The position numbers and the translations under genes are program-made. Shown here piece by piece: positions 5,779 through 7,978 of a stretch of DNA of 7,978 nucleotides (position 1 is its first letter; every line of letters starts with the position of its first letter). The notes under the pieces were generated by a model. It did not search any database. It saw only the letters and a list, made by a program, of their open reading frames with translations, and was not told the origin of the DNA. Location of the stretch: NCBI GenBank assembly GCA_003562535.1, contig PWUP01000207.1, positions 1-7,978 on the forward strand, written 5' to 3'. The DNA is from Gammaproteobacteria bacterium (lineage in GTDB: Bacteria > Pseudomonadota > Gammaproteobacteria > Competibacterales > Competibacteraceae).

Positions 5779-6726
5779 TTAATGGAAGGCATCATGCCGA
5801 TAATGGGGGGCGGTAAAATCCAGAATTGGACCGAGCGGAACGATTCGGGTCGGGTTAATTTGCGGGTGGCTGGTGTAATAGTGGGTTTTGATGTGTGCAA
5901 AATCGACTGTTTCTGCCACTCCCGGCCATTGGTACAGCTCGCGGGTATAGGCCCACAGGGCGGGATAATCGGTGAGCTGGCGGCGGTTACACTTGAAATG
6001 ACAGTGATATACGCTGTCAAAGCGCACTAGGGTGGTAAATAGCCGCCAGTCGGCTTCAGTGATGCGTTCACCCAATAAATAGCGTTGCTTGGCCAGCGTG
6101 TGTTCCAAGCGATCCAACGCGGTAAACAAGGTTGTGACGGCGGCGTCATAAGCCGTTTGCGACATGGCAAAACCGCAGCGGTACACGCCATTATTGACTT
6201 GGTCGTAAATCTGCGTATTGATAGCGTCGATACCTGTGCGCAAATCCACCGGATAGACATCCACATCTGCTGCGCCCCACGCATCGAAATGACTGTTGAG
6301 CATACGAATAATTTCACTGGATTCGTTGCTGACAATGGTCTGTTCGTGTTTGTCCCACAGCACGGGTACGGTGACTTTGGTGGTGCAGCGCGGATCAGCA
6401 TGGGTGTAAAGCTGCTGCAAATAATGATAACCGTAAAGCGGATCGGGGTGTTCGGTGCTGAATGACCAGCCCAGTTCACCCATATAAGGATCGACTACCA
6501 CGACATCGATGATTGAGTCCAATTGTTTCAGGCGGCGCACAATCAGGGTGCGGTGCGCCCAAGGACAGGCCAGTGAGACATATAGACAGTAGCGCCCCGG
6601 TTCTGCTGGGAAGCGCGGTTCACCAATCCAGTGGCGAAATACGCTGTCTTTACGCACAAATTGCCCGTCTTCAGCGATGGGGATGACGCCATCAGCATAC
6701 CAAATGCCATCGATTAATTGTCCCAT
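5779..6726 (-). CDS. yqjG: Glutathionyl-hydroquinone reductase (YqjG/ECM4, Xi-class glutathione transferase)
   Basis: This enzyme reduces glutathionyl-hydroquinones to hydroquinones using glutathione. With the ATG at 6726 the protein is 315 residues and begins MGQLIDGIWY, the same N-terminus as E. coli YqjG. SLACPWAHRT (51-60) holds the catalytic Cys54 of the CPWA motif. The thioredoxin-like half continues with the TVPVLWDKHEQTIVSNESSEIIRM block, which binds glutathione. The all-helical half has YDQVNNGVYRCGFAMSQTAYD and LVRFDSVYHCHFKCNRRQLTDYP, with the family tyrosines, and ends with HYYTSHPQINPTRIVPLGP. A longer frame could open at TTG 6774, but the extra 16 residues do not match the family. 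The best ribosome-binding site (AGGAG, 6747-6743) is 16 bases from this ATG, and a two-codon start-stop frame lies between them. Confidence 0.93.
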   Translation of the reverse strand: MGQLIDGIWYADGVIPIAEDGQFVRKDSVFRHWIGEPRFPAEPGRYCLYVSLACPWAHRTLIVRRLKQLDSIIDVVVVDPYMGELGWSFSTEHPDPLYGYHYLQQLYTHADPRCTTKVTVPVLWDKHEQTIVSNESSEIIRMLNSHFDAWGAADVDVYPVDLRTGIDAINTQIYDQVNNGVYRCGFAMSQTAYDAAVTTLFTALDRLEHTLAKQRYLLGERITEADWRLFTTLVRFDSVYHCHFKCNRRQLTDYPALWAYTRELYQWPGVAETVDFAHIKTHYYTSHPQINPTRIVPLGPILDFTAPHYRHDAFH

Positions 6727-6728
6727 AG

Positions 6729-6747
6729 TTAGACCATTATTGCTCCT
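6729..6747 (-). promoter_or_regulatory. Shine-Dalgarno plus two-codon mini-ORF (ATG GTC TAA) ahead of yqjG
   Basis: On the minus strand AGGAG (6747-6743) is followed after five bases by ATG (6737-6735), GTC and TAA (6731-6729). The yqjG ATG follows two bases after this stop (6726). The strong ribosome-binding site is thus best spaced for the mini-ORF, out of frame with yqjG, suggesting termination and re-initiation or simply loose spacing. The motif is seen; its function is inferred. Confidence 0.35.
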
Positions 6748-6869
6748 GTATACAGTGGACGGTTTGTACTGCAATTCCGAAGAGACGGGCTGTCGGGCGC
6801 GTCCTATGCCCTACAGCCCTGTGCAATGCGATGATGTCGGGCAACGCAGTGCTTTTGCCCAACCTGCTG

Positions 6870-6905
6870 CGGCTATTGTGTCCGGCTATCCGTTTGGACG
6901 GCTAT
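6870..6905 (-). repeat. Three direct copies of ATAGCCG between the FKBP gene and yqjG
   Basis: On the plus strand CGGCTAT occurs at 6870-6876, 6883-6889 and 6899-6905 (spacing 13 and 16 bp), inside the 150-bp gap upstream of yqjG and downstream of the FKBP gene. CCGT(TTGG)ACGG, a short dyad, lies between the last two copies. It could be a binding array or an RNA feature; it is too short to call with confidence. Confidence 0.25.
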
Positions 6906-6924
6906 AGGGGTGCGGGCAGTGAAA

Positions 6925-7359
6925 CTAAGCGATTTCTACTAACTCCAGATCAAAGGTCAACGCTTGTCCAGCCAGTGGATGATTGGCATCGACCGTGATG
7001 TTCTCTTCAGCAACATGGGTGACGGTGAGCATTAAGGGGCGGCCATTGGGGTCATTTGCTTGTAACCGCATACCCGTTTGCAACTCGGCTTGAATAGATT
7101 CAGGCAACGCCGATTTGGGGATCTCTTGTACCGCCTCGTCGTGGCGTGGCCCATAGGCATTTTCTGGCGCAATCTCTATGGTCTTGGTGTCGCCTTGGCT
7201 CATGCCAACGACCGCTTGTTCAAAGCCGGGAATAATTTGGCCTTGACCAATGACGAACTCTAGGGGTTGACGTTCCAGAGAAGAATCAAACTCGCTGCCA
7301 TCGTTTAAGCGACCGGTGTAGTGGACTTTGACAGTATCACCTTGCTTGGCTGCAGACAT
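6925..7359 (-). CDS. FKBP-type peptidyl-prolyl cis-trans isomerase, SlyD/SlpA type
   Basis: The predicted product is a cytoplasmic 144-residue prolyl isomerase and folding helper. The FKBP core is seen in GDTVKVHYTGRLNDGSEFDSS (7-27), PLEFVIGQGQIIPGFEQAVVGM (32-53) and GDTKTIEIAPENAYG (56-70). An insert-in-flap domain fills about 71-123 (DEAVQEIPKSALPES...QANDPNGRPLMLTV), and the fold closes with VDANHPLAGQALTFDLELVEIA (123-144), the NHPLAGxxLxF signature of SlyD/SlpA proteins. The His/Cys-rich metal-binding tail of E. coli SlyD is missing, as in many short homologues. The start is ATG at 7359: AGGAG lies eight bases upstream and MSAAKQGD is a normal N-terminus. An upstream in-frame TTG (7410) would add 17 residues unlike the family and is rejected. 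Divergent from ectA across an AT-rich region. Confidence 0.93.
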   Translation of the reverse strand: MSAAKQGDTVKVHYTGRLNDGSEFDSSLERQPLEFVIGQGQIIPGFEQAVVGMSQGDTKTIEIAPENAYGPRHDEAVQEIPKSALPESIQAELQTGMRLQANDPNGRPLMLTVTHVAEENITVDANHPLAGQALTFDLELVEIA

Positions 7360-7446
7360 ACACAATGCTCCTGATTGGAGAGTAATAAAGTCATTTAAGG
7401 TAACGCACAACTGGGGTGAATCGCAAGGCTTGAGTGCAATTATCGC

Positions 7447-7475
7447 TTGACATTACGATATTGCTGTGATTTAAT
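7447..7475 (+). promoter_or_regulatory. Strong sigma-70-type promoter upstream of ectA
   Basis: A perfect -35 TTGACA (7447-7452) is followed after 17 bases by TTTAAT (7470-7475, five of six to TATAAT), with TG one base before the -10 (7467-7468) as in extended -10 promoters. Transcription would begin near 7482 and run toward ectA, giving a leader of about 200 nt. Additional stress promoters closer to ectA are possible in the A/T-rich block. Confidence 0.65.
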
Positions 7476-7483
7476 ACGCCACA

Positions 7484-7500
7484 ATTCATTGATTATGAAT
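7484..7500. repeat. Short dyad ATTCAT-tgatt-ATGAAT at the predicted ectA transcription start
   Basis: A perfect 6-bp inverted repeat with a 5-bp spacer begins nine bases after the -10 element, in a position where a repressor of the MarR/EctR kind could bind. In this A/T-rich region such a short dyad can also occur by chance. Confidence 0.3.
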
Positions 7501-7668
7501 ATTTTTTACTTTTAAAATCAAAATAAAACAATAAAAAAAATGATAAGATACAGATTGTTTGTTTTAGTAGCTAACCGTTCAGATTTTTACCATTCGACTG
7601 CAATTTCTGATGATCTGGATCCGTAAATCATTGATGGTGCTGTTAATTGCCGTCTAAATTTGCTAAAC

Positions 7669-7672
7669 GGAG
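7669..7672 (+). promoter_or_regulatory. Ribosome-binding site of ectA
   Basis: GGAG is seven bases before GTG 7680. It decides the start in favour of GTG over the internal ATG at 7734 (Met19), which has no comparable site. Confidence 0.6.
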
Positions 7673-7679
7673 ATCAACT

Positions 7680-7978
7680 GTGAACCAGAAGTACCCCAAT
7701 ATTGTTTCTATTCATGCCCCGCGTCATGCCAGTATGTGTCTGCGTCGGCCACGTCTCAGTGACGGTGCGGCGATTCATCGTTTAGTCGATGAGTGCAAGC
7801 CCTTGGATCTCAATTCGGTGTACAGCTATTTACTGCTCTGTAAACACCATTGTGAGACCTGTGTGGTTGCCGAAGAGCAAGGCGAGATTATCGCGTTTGC
7901 TTCAGGGTATATCCCTCCCAACTCGCCGAATGCTTTATTTATTTGGCAAGTCGCCGTCGGGGCACGAGCACGCCGCCG
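7680..7978 (+). CDS. ectA: EctA, L-2,4-diaminobutyrate N-gamma-acetyltransferase (5' part, runs off the window)
   Basis: EctA is a GNAT-fold enzyme that acetylates diaminobutyrate, the second step of ectoine synthesis, a compatible solute made under salt stress. The 99 complete codons in view match the family: LRRPRLSDGAAIHRLVDECK (21-40), the characteristic KPLDLNSVYSYLLLCKHHCETCVVAE block (40-65), IIAFASGYIPP (70-80) and ALFIWQVAVGARARR (85-99), where the acetyl-CoA binding loop begins. EctA is usually 160-190 residues, so roughly the C-terminal 40 percent is missing at the window edge, where ectB and ectC would be expected further on. GTG at 7680 is chosen because it follows GGAG by seven bases and an in-frame TAA lies at 7644-7646; ATG 7734 would trim the variable N-terminus. 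The gene is divergent from the FKBP gene. Confidence 0.93.
   Translation, partial: MNQKYPNIVSIHAPRHASMCLRRPRLSDGAAIHRLVDECKPLDLNSVYSYLLLCKHHCETCVVAEEQGEIIAFASGYIPPNSPNALFIWQVAVGARARR

Larger units (their letters stand above)
7360..7679. other. Divergent AT-rich intergenic region between the FKBP gene and ectA
   Basis: This 320-bp stretch has no convincing gene. It holds the FKBP ribosome-binding site (7368-7372, minus), a near-consensus plus-strand promoter (7447-7475), a small dyad (7484-7500), a very A/T-rich block (about 7492-7562) and the ectA ribosome-binding site. A weak minus-strand promoter, TTGTGC-17-TATTAC, is possible for the FKBP gene. A 28-codon frame at 7540-7626 lacks a ribosome-binding site. 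Confidence 0.7.

Noticed and set aside
6027..6479. 150-codon minus-strand open frame
   Set aside because: An alternative frame of the yqjG gene; low-complexity composition and no family resemblance.
6747..6774. Promoter TTGCAG-16-TATACA on the minus strand before yqjG
   Set aside because: Only weak matches, and transcription would start downstream of the AGGAG ribosome-binding site, leaving it unused.
7540..7626. 28-codon frame in the ectA leader (ATG ATA AGA ...)
   Set aside because: No Shine-Dalgarno sequence, since it follows an A-run; product has no recognisable features. Kept only as a remote leader-peptide possibility.
7634..7657. Seven-codon frame (MVLLIAV) just before ectA
   Set aside because: No ribosome-binding site and too short to distinguish from chance.

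Overview
The window reads as ordinary chromosome of a gammaproteobacterium, probably salt-adapted and motile. The lipoprotein-sorting ATPase LolD, RimK, YaiI and YqjG-type proteins all resemble their gammaproteobacterial versions. The start of an ectoine gene (ectA) at the right edge points to a halophile or halotolerant organism. A YjfB-type motility protein suggests flagella. The genus cannot be fixed from this stretch. No transposase, phage gene, tRNA, rRNA or CRISPR array is visible.

Layout. At the left edge lolD (+) begins within a few bases of the window start and overlaps by 13 bp the 3' end of a convergent DUF2062 membrane-protein gene (-). Then, all on the minus strand (transcribed right to left), come an exported trypsin-like serine protease and a tight three-gene cluster: RimB-like retropepsin-type protein -> rimK -> AspA/AstE-like metallo-deacylase. 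The first two overlap by 4 bp and the last two are 3 bp apart, so they are almost certainly one operon. The protease, 68 bp further on, may be its tail or stand alone.

Divergent from this operon lies a 73-residue YjfB-family motility gene (+) behind a plausible flagellar sigma-28 promoter. A GC-rich nest of inverted repeats follows. It can fold as a cloverleaf and is flanked by 8-bp direct repeats. It separates the motility gene from convergent yaiI (-). Next, still on the minus strand, are a glutathionyl-hydroquinone reductase (yqjG type) and a SlyD/SlpA-type FKBP prolyl isomerase. A roughly 320-bp AT-rich divergent region with a near-consensus sigma-70 promoter leads into ectA (+), which runs off the right edge.

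The part most worth attention is the rimB-like/rimK/AspA-AstE-like cluster. RimK adds glutamates to the C-terminus of ribosomal protein S6. The two partners are both hydrolases, one with a retropepsin-like DTGA signature and one a zinc-dependent M14-like deacylase. This suggests a writer-plus-erasers system for poly-glutamate tails. Other points of interest are the repeat element, a start-stop mini-ORF placed between the ribosome-binding site and the yqjG start, and the long ectA leader.
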